Source of the DNA: Nostoc sp. FACHB-973 | Lineage (GTDB): Bacteria; Cyanobacteriota; Cyanobacteriia; Cyanobacteriales; Nostocaceae | Direction of reading: 5' to 3' | DNA: 64,000 nt | NCBI RefSeq assembly: GCF_014698115.1 | Contig: NZ_JACJSJ010000033.1 | Span: 1 to 64,000 of the forward strand | Shown: positions 52,119 through 60,444 of the stretch, piece by piece | How the letters are laid out: every line of letters begins with the position of its first letter | How positions within the stretch are numbered: the stretch's first letter is position 1 | Translations under genes and position numbers: made by a program | The notes under the pieces: model-generated | Databases searched by the model: none | Seen by the model: the letters and a program-made list of their open reading frames with translations, nothing else | Told to the model about the DNA's origin: nothing

Positions 52119-53957
52119 TTACAAGATAATATCGCTTGCGGGATTTGCTGCTGCTACGAATAGCACTGGCGATCCTTGGAGCTGAATCTCAAACTCGGCG
52201 GCAAAATCGAAATTGGTGTTACCTTGGATAATGCCTCCTGAATAACGAACCTGACCCACTCCAGAGAATGCAGCAGCCCCAATGTAAGTGAAGGCTTGGT
52301 TACCTGCTAGGAAGGGGTTAGCATCAATGCCAGATAGATCGAGTTGATCGCCTAGTAAGTTACCGTTGCCAACGAAGTCAGCGATCGCATCTCGCAACAC
52401 ACCAGGTTGACTGTCTGAAACAAAGTCGAAATCGAACACATCGTTACCTGAACCGCCGGTGAGAAGGTCAGTTCCACTCCCGCCTCTGATAGTATCGTTA
52501 CCGCCATTGCCATTGAGGACGTTATTGCCGAGGGAGCCAACGATCGTTTCACCGCCCTGACTACCTTCAACGTTCTCGAAGTTGAGGATGGTTTCAGTAT
52601 TACCAGTATTAACCGAGGTGACAGCTGTCGCCAAATTGATGGTGACTGCTCCTGAAGCAAAGGTAGTACCTGAATAATCAATTGTATCAACACCAATTCC
52701 ACCATTATGGACATCGAAATTCACACCGTCGCTATCAACGATGCGATCGTTGCCACTACCTCCGTTGGTTGAGTCAGCCCCAGCACCACCATTAATGGTA
52801 TCGTTGCCGCCATTGCCGTTGAGGACGTTATTGCCAGAGGAACCAATAATCGTTTCACCGCCCTGACTACCTTCAACGTTCTCGAAGTTACTGATAGTTT
52901 CAGTATTACCACCATTAACCGAGGTCACACCTGTCGCCAAGTTGATGGTGACTGTTGAACCGAAGGAGACACCTGAATAATCAATTGTGTCGATACCAAC
53001 TCCACCATTATGAACATCGAAGTTCACAGCGTCAGTATCAACGATGCGATCGTCGCCACTACCGCCGTTGGTTGAATCAACCCCAGTGCCACCATTAATG
53101 GTATCGTTTCCGCCATTGCCATTGAGGACGTTATTACCAGAGGAGCCAATAATTGTCTCACCACCCTGACTACCTTCAACGTTCTCGAAATTATTGATAG
53201 TCTCAGTATTTACACCACTAGAGGTAACGCCTGTAGCCAAGTTAATGGTCACTCCTGGAGCAAAGACGACACCTGAATAATCAATTGTGTCAACACCATC
53301 TCCACCATTATGAACATCAAAGTTCACACCGTCGCTATCAATGATGCGATCGTTGTCATTACCTCCATTGGTTGAGTCAACCCCAGCGCCCCCATTGATG
53401 GTATCGTTGCCACTACCGCCAACAAGACTATCGTTGCCGATACCACCGTCGATGATATCGTTGCCCAAACCACCATTAATTGTATCGTTACCGCCATTGC
53501 CGTTGAGAACGTTATTGCCAGAGGAGCCAATAATCGTTTCACCGCCCTGACTACCTTCAACGTTCTCGAAGTTGAGGATGGTTTCAGTATTGCCACTACT
53601 AACAGAAGTGACACCTGTTGCCAAGTTGATAGTGACTAATCCTGAACCGAAGGTCACGCCTGAATAATCAATTGTGTCAACCCCATCTCCACCATTATGA
53701 TTATCGAAGTTCACGGCGTCGCTATCAATGATGCGATCGTTACCACTACCACCGTCGGTTAAGTCAGTCCCACTGCCGCCATTGAGGGTGTCACTTCCCG
53801 TCCCACCAAAAAGACTATCGTTACCAGCCCCACCATCTAAGTTGTCGTTACCAGAGACACTATTGGCATTATCACCAAAAGCCCAACCAAATATCGAATC
53901 ATTTCCCGCTGTTCCAGGTAAAGAATCACCATTTATAGTGCCGAAAATAACTGCCAT
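52119..53957 (-). CDS. RTX calcium-binding protein with four long internal repeats
   Basis: A 612-residue secreted-type protein from ATG 53957, which has an AGGAGA site. After N-terminal RTX nonapeptides (GGAGNDSLFGGTGSD), a ~100-residue module repeats four times. Each module has DRI-D-D-VNFD-HNGG, VDTIDYSG, VTINLATGVTS, NFENVEGSQGGETI and GNNVLNGNGGNDTINGG. The modules are nearly identical, also at DNA level. The end (NDVFDFDFVSDSQPG... LDLSGIDANPF) is a serralysin-type C-terminal domain. There is no protease domain and no signal peptide, so type I secretion is expected. It may be a calcium-binding surface-layer or matrix protein. Confidence 0.87.
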   Translation of the reverse strand: MAVIFGTINGDSLPGTAGNDSIFGWAFGDNANSVSGNDNLDGGAGNDSLFGGTGSDTLNGGSGTDLTDGGSGNDRIIDSDAVNFDNHNGGDGVDTIDYSGVTFGSGLVTINLATGVTSVSSGNTETILNFENVEGSQGGETIIGSSGNNVLNGNGGNDTINGGLGNDIIDGGIGNDSLVGGSGNDTINGGAGVDSTNGGNDNDRIIDSDGVNFDVHNGGDGVDTIDYSGVVFAPGVTINLATGVTSSGVNTETINNFENVEGSQGGETIIGSSGNNVLNGNGGNDTINGGTGVDSTNGGSGDDRIVDTDAVNFDVHNGGVGIDTIDYSGVSFGSTVTINLATGVTSVNGGNTETISNFENVEGSQGGETIIGSSGNNVLNGNGGNDTINGGAGADSTNGGSGNDRIVDSDGVNFDVHNGGIGVDTIDYSGTTFASGAVTINLATAVTSVNTGNTETILNFENVEGSQGGETIVGSLGNNVLNGNGGNDTIRGGSGTDLLTGGSGNDVFDFDFVSDSQPGVLRDAIADFVGNGNLLGDQLDLSGIDANPFLAGNQAFTYIGAAAFSGVGQVRYSGGIIQGNTNFDFAAEFEIQLQGSPVLFVAAANPASDIIL

Positions 53958-54863
53958 ATTATTTCTCCTAAATTTATAAAGTAAAAAAATCATCCCATCA
54001 CTTCCTCACAAGCAAAGGAGGAAGAAAAATGAACTGATTGAAGCAGGTTGTTGCTGTCAAGTCTCAAGACTTGAGAAGCACTGCATATATCAATGATGTT
54101 GGCATCAAAAACTGTGCCACCAGTTAATGTCTTCGCTGGTTGTAAGATCAGGCTGCTAAGGAAGAAGCAGCTTTTCTCGTGTCCATCTGTATGGGTTTTT
54201 GAGATGCTTTTACTTTATGTCGGAGTAACAGGTGATGGTAGTACCCCCAAGGGTACTATTTACATTTGTCAGATAAAATTCGGTCTAGGAAAAAGTTTTT
54301 CAGTTTATTGGACTGTAGACAATCCACCAAATCCTTTTGGAATCTGCTTTTCAATCAATTCTAGTGTGTTGGGCGATCGCCAGTCAATCAAATAATCTTC
54401 AGGAGTGCTGTTTCGGTGATTGTTAACTCTCAACCTGATTATTTCCCTTGTTTGTTGCTAATTAACAGTGTTCAGTAAATTACCAACCTCAACCTTGAAC
54501 TAAACTTAGTTGGTATTTAATTGGCTACTCACCTCTATTTAGTAAACATGGGCTACAAAGCTCATAAGTCCATATTTTGAACCTTTATTCAGATATCACA
54601 GGATTTTTATTAATGCAACTGACCTGAGAAAATTACAAACTCATACTTCAATTGTCATGGTTTATTTACCAAATAACTTGGTAAATACCTACTTTACTGG
54701 TACAATTTCATCATTCTATCCCTTTTACTCTCTATTTAGGTAAACCTACTGGAAAATCATCAATTTCCATCGTCAGAAACGCTTTGGGCGCTTCTGGCTC
54801 GGTTGTTTGTTTCCAGGTATTAATGATGCGAGTGATGGGATTTCATCTCAAACTATAACTTTC
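53958..54863. other. Intergenic region between the RTX gene and modA
   Basis: About 900 bp holding the divergent promoters of the RTX gene and modA. A near-palindrome, TCTCAAGACTTGAGA, lies at about 54062-54076. One 100-codon open frame (54093-54395) is present, but it has no ribosome site and unusual composition. I see no molybdate-sensing motif that I can support. Confidence 0.45.
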
Positions 54864-55718
54864 ATGAACAGAAGAAGACTTATTGCTTGGATGGCTACGG
54901 CAGTTGCCAGCATGATGCTGGTAATAGGCTTACAGTTTGTCAATTTATCGCCAGCAAACTCTACAACCACGCTTAACGTGTTTGCTGCTGTCAGCTTAAC
55001 AAACGCGCTCAATGACATTAAGACTCAATACCAAAGTGCTAACCCAAGCGTCAACATTGTTTATACATTTGGTGCTTCTGGTACTTTATTGAGCCAAATA
55101 CAAGCAGGAGCAACAGCAGATATTTTCATTTCTGCTGCCACCGACCAAATGGATGTTTTGCAGAATGCAACCCCAAGTAAATTGGTTGCAGGTAGCCGTA
55201 AAAACATTGTCAAAAACCGTCTAGTTTTGATCGCCCCTACAACACCTCCTGTTAGTGCTGGTAGTGCTGCTCTCACTAGCTTCAATGGTTTGACTAACGC
55301 CAACATTACTGGTATTGCCATAGGTGACTACACAGGTACTCCTCCACTTGTACCAGCAGGAAATTATGCCAAACAAGTTCTTACTAGCCGAGGTATTTTC
55401 AGTACTGTTAGTCCTAAAACCTACCTTGCTAGCAATGTGCGTAATGTCTTAACTGCTGTTGAAAATAAAACTCTTGTAGTTGGAGGCGTAAATAAAACTA
55501 TTGATGCAGGTGCCGTTTACAAAACCGATGCTGCCATTTCTAGCAAGGTAAGAGTCGTAGAAACTGCCTTAACAACAGAGAGCGATCCGATTGTCTATCC
55601 ACTGGGTATACTCGCCAACACTACAGTTTTATCGACGGCACAGAGTTTTTCTACCTACTTAAGTGGTACTACTGCCCAGAATATCTTCAAAAATACTTAC
55701 GGGTTTATCTTGCCTTAA
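54864..55718 (+). CDS. modA: Molybdate ABC transporter substrate-binding protein ModA
   Basis: A 284-residue periplasmic binding protein from ATG 54864. The signal segment is WMATAVASMMLVIGLQFV. The mature part begins TTTLNVFAAVSLTNALNDI, with FGASGTLLSQIQAGATADIFIS and GSRKNIVKNRLVLI, the standard ModA oxyanion-site regions. It should bind molybdate or tungstate for uptake. No modB or modC gene lies within the window; downstream genes are unrelated exported proteins, so it is an orphan subunit here or serves a transporter encoded elsewhere. The longer frame from 54807 adds residues before the signal sequence and is unlikely. Confidence 0.88.
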   Translation: MNRRRLIAWMATAVASMMLVIGLQFVNLSPANSTTTLNVFAAVSLTNALNDIKTQYQSANPSVNIVYTFGASGTLLSQIQAGATADIFISAATDQMDVLQNATPSKLVAGSRKNIVKNRLVLIAPTTPPVSAGSAALTSFNGLTNANITGIAIGDYTGTPPLVPAGNYAKQVLTSRGIFSTVSPKTYLASNVRNVLTAVENKTLVVGGVNKTIDAGAVYKTDAAISSKVRVVETALTTESDPIVYPLGILANTTVLSTAQSFSTYLSGTTAQNIFKNTYGFILP

Positions 55719-55784
55719 TCACCAGAAAGTAAATCAATCAAGTACTCGTCGTCGTGAATTTTGAACTATTTGGAGTTATGTCTC

Positions 55785-56402
55785 GTGAAGTTCACTAAAA
55801 AACTCTCAATTATTGTTTGTAGTTTGACCACTGCTTTCCTTCATACTGCTGTGATTACCAATACTTATAAATCAGCAGCACAAGCAGAAGGATCAGAACT
55901 GATTATCAACGGGGGATTTGAAAACGACCAACTCGTAGATCCTAATAATCCCAACGCTACAAATCCTAATGTTACAGGATGGATTAAAACTGGCGATCCG
56001 ATAGATACATCAGGTACTAGGATTGACAATTTTGCTAATACTGGTAACCAAGGTTTATCGCTTGGTGGATTTACAGCCTTGAGCTACATATCACAGACTA
56101 TCCCTACAGTTGTTAATCAACACTACCGACTTACTTTCTATTTCGCATCCACAGAGGAAGCACCTGACCTGGATAATAAATTTAAGGTTTTTATACGTGG
56201 AAACAGGGTTTGTTGGAAAAAGAATACTTCTCACCAACCCTACACACCATACACGTTTTATTTTAAAGCCAAAGAAACATCCACCGAGATCAAGTTTGCT
56301 TCCAGAGCCAAATATGCATTTTTATATTTGGATGATGTGAGTGTCAAATCTACAGAACAACAAGGAGAAAATTCTGTATGTGACGATCCTGAGAATGAAT
56401 AA
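55785..56402 (+). CDS. Exported protein, paralogue of the next gene without PEP-CTERM
   Basis: A 205-residue exported protein. I use GTG 55785 (VKFTKKLSIIVCSLTTAF) because it aligns with the ATG of the tandem paralogue (MKLTKKLSIMVFSFTTSL). The mature domain has LIINGGFENDQLVDPNNPNA, GNQGLSLGGF and YISQTIPTV, a jelly-roll type pattern seen in DUF642-like or carbohydrate-binding exported proteins. The last ~20 residues (STEQQGENSVCDDPENE) differ completely from the paralogue, which carries a PEP-CTERM anchor there. Two cysteines (VCWKK and SVCDD) are also unique to this copy. So this copy would be released rather than sorted to the envelope. Confidence 0.7.
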   Translation: MKFTKKLSIIVCSLTTAFLHTAVITNTYKSAAQAEGSELIINGGFENDQLVDPNNPNATNPNVTGWIKTGDPIDTSGTRIDNFANTGNQGLSLGGFTALSYISQTIPTVVNQHYRLTFYFASTEEAPDLDNKFKVFIRGNRVCWKKNTSHQPYTPYTFYFKAKETSTEIKFASRAKYAFLYLDDVSVKSTEQQGENSVCDDPENE

Positions 56403-56661
56403 ACGATAGATCGCAAGCTAACTTTAATTCTCTTAAACTGCCAAACGATATCTGGCTCTATTCTGTTGAGAATACCACTGAAATTCATCTGATTAAAAAA
56501 CTCCATAATCGGTTTATGGAGAGATTATCTATGGTGCATAACTAACTCTCATAAACCTGGATAAAGTGTTTATTTTTATTAACACCAATTAGAGCCAGCA
56601 TAGATGTAACTATCAACTTGTTTTAACTGTCGGAATTTGGAATGATTTGGAGTCAAGTTTC

Positions 56662-57360
56662 ATGAAATTAACTAAAAAACTCTCAATAATGGTTTTTAGT
56701 TTTACCACTAGCTTAGCTAGTACTGCTGTGATTAGTGGTACATATATTCCAGTAGCACAAGCACAATACGATGCCAACTATGTTCTAGATATTAGAGACA
56801 TAGTTTATAATGGAGGGTTTGAACTCGACCCCCTCGTAGATCCTAACAATCCCAACGTTACAAATCCTAATATTACAGGATGGACTAAATCTGGCGATCC
56901 GATGGATACATCAGGGATTAGAATCAGCAATTTTCCTCAAAGCGGTAATCAGGGTTTGTCACTTGGTGGATTTTTAGACCTCAGTTACATATCACAGACG
57001 CTTTCTACACAACCTGGTCAGCAATACGAACTTAGTTACTATTTAGCATCTATAGATGAGGCACCTGACCTTGATAATCAGTTCCAAGCATTTGTAGGTG
57101 GAAATAAAATTTTTGATCAAACAAATATTTCTTTCCAACCCTACACACCATATAAGTTCAATTTCACAGCAGACTCATCATCGACAGAGTTAAAGTTTGG
57201 GTCTGTAGATAAATATGCATTTTTGTATTTAGATAATGTGAGTGTCAAACCTGTGCCTGAGCCATCAACCATTGGAGGAATAGCAGTTGCAGGATTACTA
57301 GGAATTTGGTTGAAGAAAAAGCGATCGCTACCATTACCACCTGATAAACTCTCGAATTGA
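56662..57360 (+). CDS. PEP-CTERM sorting domain exported protein
   Basis: A 232-residue protein from ATG 56662 with signal peptide (LSIMVFSFTTSLASTAVIS). Its body is closely related to the preceding gene product (VYNGGFELDPLVDPNNPNV, GNQGLSLGGFLDLSYISQ, EAPDLDNQFQAFVGG). The C-terminus is a textbook PEP-CTERM: VPEPSTIGGIAVAGLLGIW followed by the basic KKKR. PEP-CTERM proteins are processed by exosortase and often belong to extracellular polymer matrices. The tandem arrangement with a PEP-less copy indicates a local duplication followed by divergence of the tail. Confidence 0.85.
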   Translation: MKLTKKLSIMVFSFTTSLASTAVISGTYIPVAQAQYDANYVLDIRDIVYNGGFELDPLVDPNNPNVTNPNITGWTKSGDPMDTSGIRISNFPQSGNQGLSLGGFLDLSYISQTLSTQPGQQYELSYYLASIDEAPDLDNQFQAFVGGNKIFDQTNISFQPYTPYKFNFTADSSSTELKFGSVDKYAFLYLDNVSVKPVPEPSTIGGIAVAGLLGIWLKKKRSLPLPPDKLSN

Positions 57361-57604
57361 TTAACCTCATTGCCAAAACCCTAAACCCCCCGAACTGGCA
57401 GGGCTGACAAAACAATGAAAATCTGGAATCGACAAAATTGCTACCGCCAGCGAAGATGAAACATTAAGGTTTGGGACGTGAACATAGGAGGGAGTTTAGC
57501 ATTGCTAGACTCCTACTCCCTTTTTCAAGCTAGAAAAACTAATTGCAAAAGAGACTAGCCTTGAGCAAATTTGTATGATATACTAGTAAATGACTAAAAA
57601 GCAT

Positions 57605-57678
57605 GGCTCAGTAGCTCAGTTGGTTAGAGCACGGGACTCATAAGCCTGGGGTCGTTGGTTCAACTCCGACCTGAGCCA
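57605..57678 (+). tRNA. tRNA-Met (CAT), elongator type
   Basis: A 74-nt cloverleaf: acceptor GGCTCAG/CTGAGCC with discriminator A, D arm GCTC...GAGC, anticodon loop CTCATAA with anticodon CAT, T arm GTTGG-TTCAACT-CCGAC. The anticodon stem CGGGA/GCCTG has one A-G mismatch and one G-T pair. No CCA is encoded. An AT-rich TATACT stretch about 25 bp upstream could be its -10 box. Confidence 0.9.
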
Positions 57679-58262
57679 CTTTAAAAATTATCAAAATAGG
57701 GCTAATATCCTGTTTTGTACTTTTCCTCTCCCTAGAGTGGCAAAACAGTGTTGAATAACTCTGTCGGCGCATTCGAGTAGCCCCTAGCTATGGGGATGCT
57801 CACAACAGTGCTGCCTGTCGGGGTGACGCGCCGAGCATTAGCCTTTACAGCACCCTGAACAAGGAACAAAAAGAGCAAATTCCGCAAGTTTTACGGGAAT
57901 GGCTGCGTTACGTAGTGAGAAATACTTTGGCGCACACCGAACACCGCCCAAGTCAGCCGATAAACTCTTTTTCCCGATCTGAAATCATAAGACCTGCCTT
58001 GAAAATAGGGAGTTGGGAGTGGGGAGTGGGGAGTAGGGAAAAGAAATTTTCATTGTTCCTTGTGAGTGCAGCTCATGGAGTCTCTTGCAAAAGTCCCCTA
58101 ACACCCCACCCCCAGCTCCTCCCCGCAGGCTCTTAGGGGAGACTTTGACGTAAGTCAAAGGCGGGGTGGGGTTCTTTTTTTGATTTATGCAAGAAGTCTA
58201 TAGTAGTAGCCCAGCTAGGGCGATCGTTCTCTAACCTGACTGGGCTGAAACAGAACGTAGGG
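57679..58262. other. Repeat-rich intergenic region with a possible gene fragment
   Basis: After the tRNA, an inverted repeat (TCGGCGC at 57764 and GCGCCGA ending 57834) encloses a small CCCCTAG-type hairpin. From about 57855 to 57955 the frame LNKEQKEQIPQVLREWLRYV reads like a fragment of a coding gene with no start. At 57994-58089 lies inverted copy B of the dispersed repeat, followed by another CCCCACCC/GGGTGGGG inverted repeat to about 58175. No intact gene is seen. Confidence 0.55.
57994..58089 (-). repeat. Dispersed repeat, copy B (inverted)
   Basis: The reverse complement reads TGCAAGAGACTCCATGAG ... CTATTTTCAAGGCAG over 96 bp and matches copy C (60329-60424) at all but a few bases, and copy A (10422-10503) except for two fewer heptamer units in A. 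The heptamers are ACTCCCC-type. Confidence 0.92.
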
Positions 58263-59522
58263 TTACCAGGGTCCCCAAATAGCAAAGGTTATTCCTGGAC
58301 TCTGTATGTTGACAAACATCGTCTGACCATCGGGGGAGAAACAGACCCCGGCGAACTCTGATGTGTTGAGGGCATTCTTAGCAAACTTGTAAAGACTGCC
58401 ACTGGAAGTGATGCCCAGAATGTAATCCGTTCCATCCCCATCTTCACAAAGGAAGATGTCCCGGTTGGGGAAAACCACAAGATTGTCTGGATTGTCTAGC
58501 ACACCAGAATTGTTGGGTTCAATATAGAGTTCAACGGTATTATTAGCGGGCGAATAACGCCAGATTTGCCCATCTCCAGAACTACCCCCACTCTTGCAAG
58601 TGAAGTAGACATAACCACTGCCATAAAAGATGCCTTCCCCACCTGAAAACCTGGCAGCACCTTTGTTATACCCTTCTGTTCTAACGGTATCAGAGGTAGG
58701 ATCGGGATTGTTAATCTGTACCCATTCCACCGCTCTAGGCGTATTTTTTGGGAAACCTGTAGCTGTGTTAATTCCAGACGACCCCGTAATCTTTAATGCG
58801 TATAGCAAGCCGCCAGCACTCAGATTGTTGCTTTGGTTGGGAATGAAGCGGTAGAAAAGCCCGTTTCCTTGGTCTTCCGTCATGTAGATATACCCTGTGT
58901 TGGGGTCTACAGCGGCAGCCTCGTGATTAAAACGCCCCATAGCTGTTAGTGGGACGGGGGTAACAAAAGTAGTTGCGCTACTGGGAACTTCAAACACATA
59001 ACCATGCTTCTTGCCGTTATTAGTTTCAAAGGTTTCCTCACAGCTTAACCAGGACCCTGAAGGCGTAGGACCACCAGCACAATTGCGAATAGTTCCCGCT
59101 AGAACTCCCCGATGTTCTACCAAGGTACGGGAAGGACTAACAACCAATTTAGTACAACCGCCCCTCGCATTTGAGTTGTACTTGCTGCCACTAGGAGCGC
59201 TCAGACCATTGCTAGAAGTGGGAGTGAGTTCGTGGTTGCGAATTAGAATCGTATTCCCATTAGATCCTGCAAAAGCACCCATACCATCGTGACCACCAGG
59301 TACCCGGTAAGTATCATTCATTGTTTGACCTGTTTCGGACAGTCTGCGGTAGGTGAATCCAGGTGGTAAATCTAATACTCCGTTGGGGTCGGCCACTAAA
59401 TTACCGTAGGGACCCGCAGCGATCACGGGTTTAGCATAAAATGCTTGCAAAGGAGATAGAAGGACAGCACCTGTAGCTGATGCCCCTGCCAGCGTAAAAA
59501 ACTGACGTCTAGATAGATTCAA
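58263..59522 (-). CDS. PhoX-like alkaline phosphatase (DUF839), TAT-exported
   Basis: A 419-residue protein with a twin-arginine signal (MNLSRRQFFTLAGASATGAV). Family regions are LPPGFTYRRLSETGQTM, GGHDGMGAFAGSNGNTILIRN, GRFNHEAAAVDPNTGYIYMTEDQGN, ARFSGGEGIFY and NPDNLVVFPNRDIFLCED, the beta-propeller pattern of PhoX. Family knowledge: PhoX phosphatases use calcium and iron cofactors and release phosphate from organic phosphoesters in the periplasm; they are often under phosphate control. The N-terminus is complete and the length is shorter than that of classical PhoX, so a related DUF839 enzyme with a different substrate is possible. Confidence 0.8.
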   Translation of the reverse strand: MNLSRRQFFTLAGASATGAVLLSPLQAFYAKPVIAAGPYGNLVADPNGVLDLPPGFTYRRLSETGQTMNDTYRVPGGHDGMGAFAGSNGNTILIRNHELTPTSSNGLSAPSGSKYNSNARGGCTKLVVSPSRTLVEHRGVLAGTIRNCAGGPTPSGSWLSCEETFETNNGKKHGYVFEVPSSATTFVTPVPLTAMGRFNHEAAAVDPNTGYIYMTEDQGNGLFYRFIPNQSNNLSAGGLLYALKITGSSGINTATGFPKNTPRAVEWVQINNPDPTSDTVRTEGYNKGAARFSGGEGIFYGSGYVYFTCKSGGSSGDGQIWRYSPANNTVELYIEPNNSGVLDNPDNLVVFPNRDIFLCEDGDGTDYILGITSSGSLYKFAKNALNTSEFAGVCFSPDGQTMFVNIQSPGITFAIWGPW

Positions 59523-59659
59523 TGTATACCCCCTAATGTTTTGACGAGGCTTAATTTATTGCAAATAGCCAGCCTCAATTATCTAGGAGGAGCAAGTTTT
59601 TTTAATTAATAAGAGGTTAAAAAAAGATTATTCAAGCACAGTGATTTCCAGGAGGTTCT

Positions 59660-60163
59660 ATGGTAACTTTTGACAACTCGTTTTTTGTCTTAAAGCTTTT
59701 CGCGGCACTGGGCTGTGGGCTGATGGCTGGAGTCTTTTTTGCCTTCTCCACTTTTGTGATGAATGCCCTTGCCCGACTTGAGCCGGTGCAGGGCATTGCG
59801 GCTATGCAATCCATCAATATCACAGCGATCAATCCGTTGTTTATGTTAGTGCTGTTTGGAACGGCTGCGGCTTGCATCGTTCTTTTAGTCTTTTCACTGT
59901 TAAAGTGGCATCAACCAGGTGCTGCCTACTTGCTACTCGGTAGCCTGCTCTATCTCGTCGGCACATTAGGCGTGACTATCGTGTGTAATGTGCCGCTCAA
60001 TGATGCGCTGGCAAAAGTCGAGCCAGGTAGCACCGTAGGCGTGAATTTATGGTCTAGCTATCTTACCAACTGGACAACCTGGAATCACATTCGAGCAGCC
60101 GCGGCGCTAGTAGCAGCGGCATCCTTCACCATCGCCCTCTGCTATCGAGCAATCCAATCATAA
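59660..60163 (+). CDS. DUF1772 (anthrone oxygenase family) membrane protein
   Basis: A 167-residue protein with four hydrophobic segments (~11-32, 55-75, 85-105, 140-160). CGLMAGVFFAFSTFVMNAL, NPLFMLVLFGTAAACIV, VCNVPLNDALAKV and NWTTWNHIRAAAALVAA match DUF1772. Some members oxidise anthrones in polyketide pathways, but most bacterial ones are uncharacterised. A strong AGGAGG site lies six bases before the ATG. It is divergent from the PhoX-like gene and stands alone. Confidence 0.85.
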   Translation: MVTFDNSFFVLKLFAALGCGLMAGVFFAFSTFVMNALARLEPVQGIAAMQSINITAINPLFMLVLFGTAAACIVLLVFSLLKWHQPGAAYLLLGSLLYLVGTLGVTIVCNVPLNDALAKVEPGSTVGVNLWSSYLTNWTTWNHIRAAAALVAAASFTIALCYRAIQS

Positions 60164-60328
60164 CTTTGCTTATGCTGACTGAGGGAGCTTCAGGAGTAGA
60201 GGGGAAGTTGTAGCGAGTCTTTCGCGTCTGCTCCAGAAGTTTCTTCTCAATAGACTTCTTGCATAAATAAGTTTTTATCTCACGCAGAGGCGCCCAGGCG
60301 CAGAGAAGAGAACGCAAAGAATGACTTT

Positions 60329-60424
60329 TGCAAGAGACTCCATAAGCTGCGTTCACAAGGAACAATGAAAATTTCTTTTCCCTACTCCCCACTCCCCACT
60401 CCCTACTCCCTATTTTCAAGGCAG
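60329..60424 (+). repeat. Dispersed repeat, copy C
   Basis: Runs from TGCAAGAGACTCCATAAG to CTATTTTCAAGGCAG with four to five ACTCCCC/ACTCCCT heptamers inside. It is preceded by a CGCAGAGGCGC-type repeat (~60281-60306) related to those before atzG and urtC. It lies just past the 3' end of the debranching-enzyme gene. Confidence 0.92.
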
Positions 60425-60444
60425 GTTTAATGCACCACTCACCA

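Noticed and set aside
54093..54395. 100-aa plus-strand ORF between the RTX gene and modA
   Set aside because: No ribosome site, mixed composition with many aromatic and cysteine residues, and no recognisable motif; kept only as an intergenic note.
57915..58136. 73-aa ORF containing the WEWGVGSREKKF sequence
   Set aside because: Most of it is the translated dispersed repeat copy B. The upstream part (LNKEQKEQIPQVLREWL) may be a gene fragment, but it has no start.
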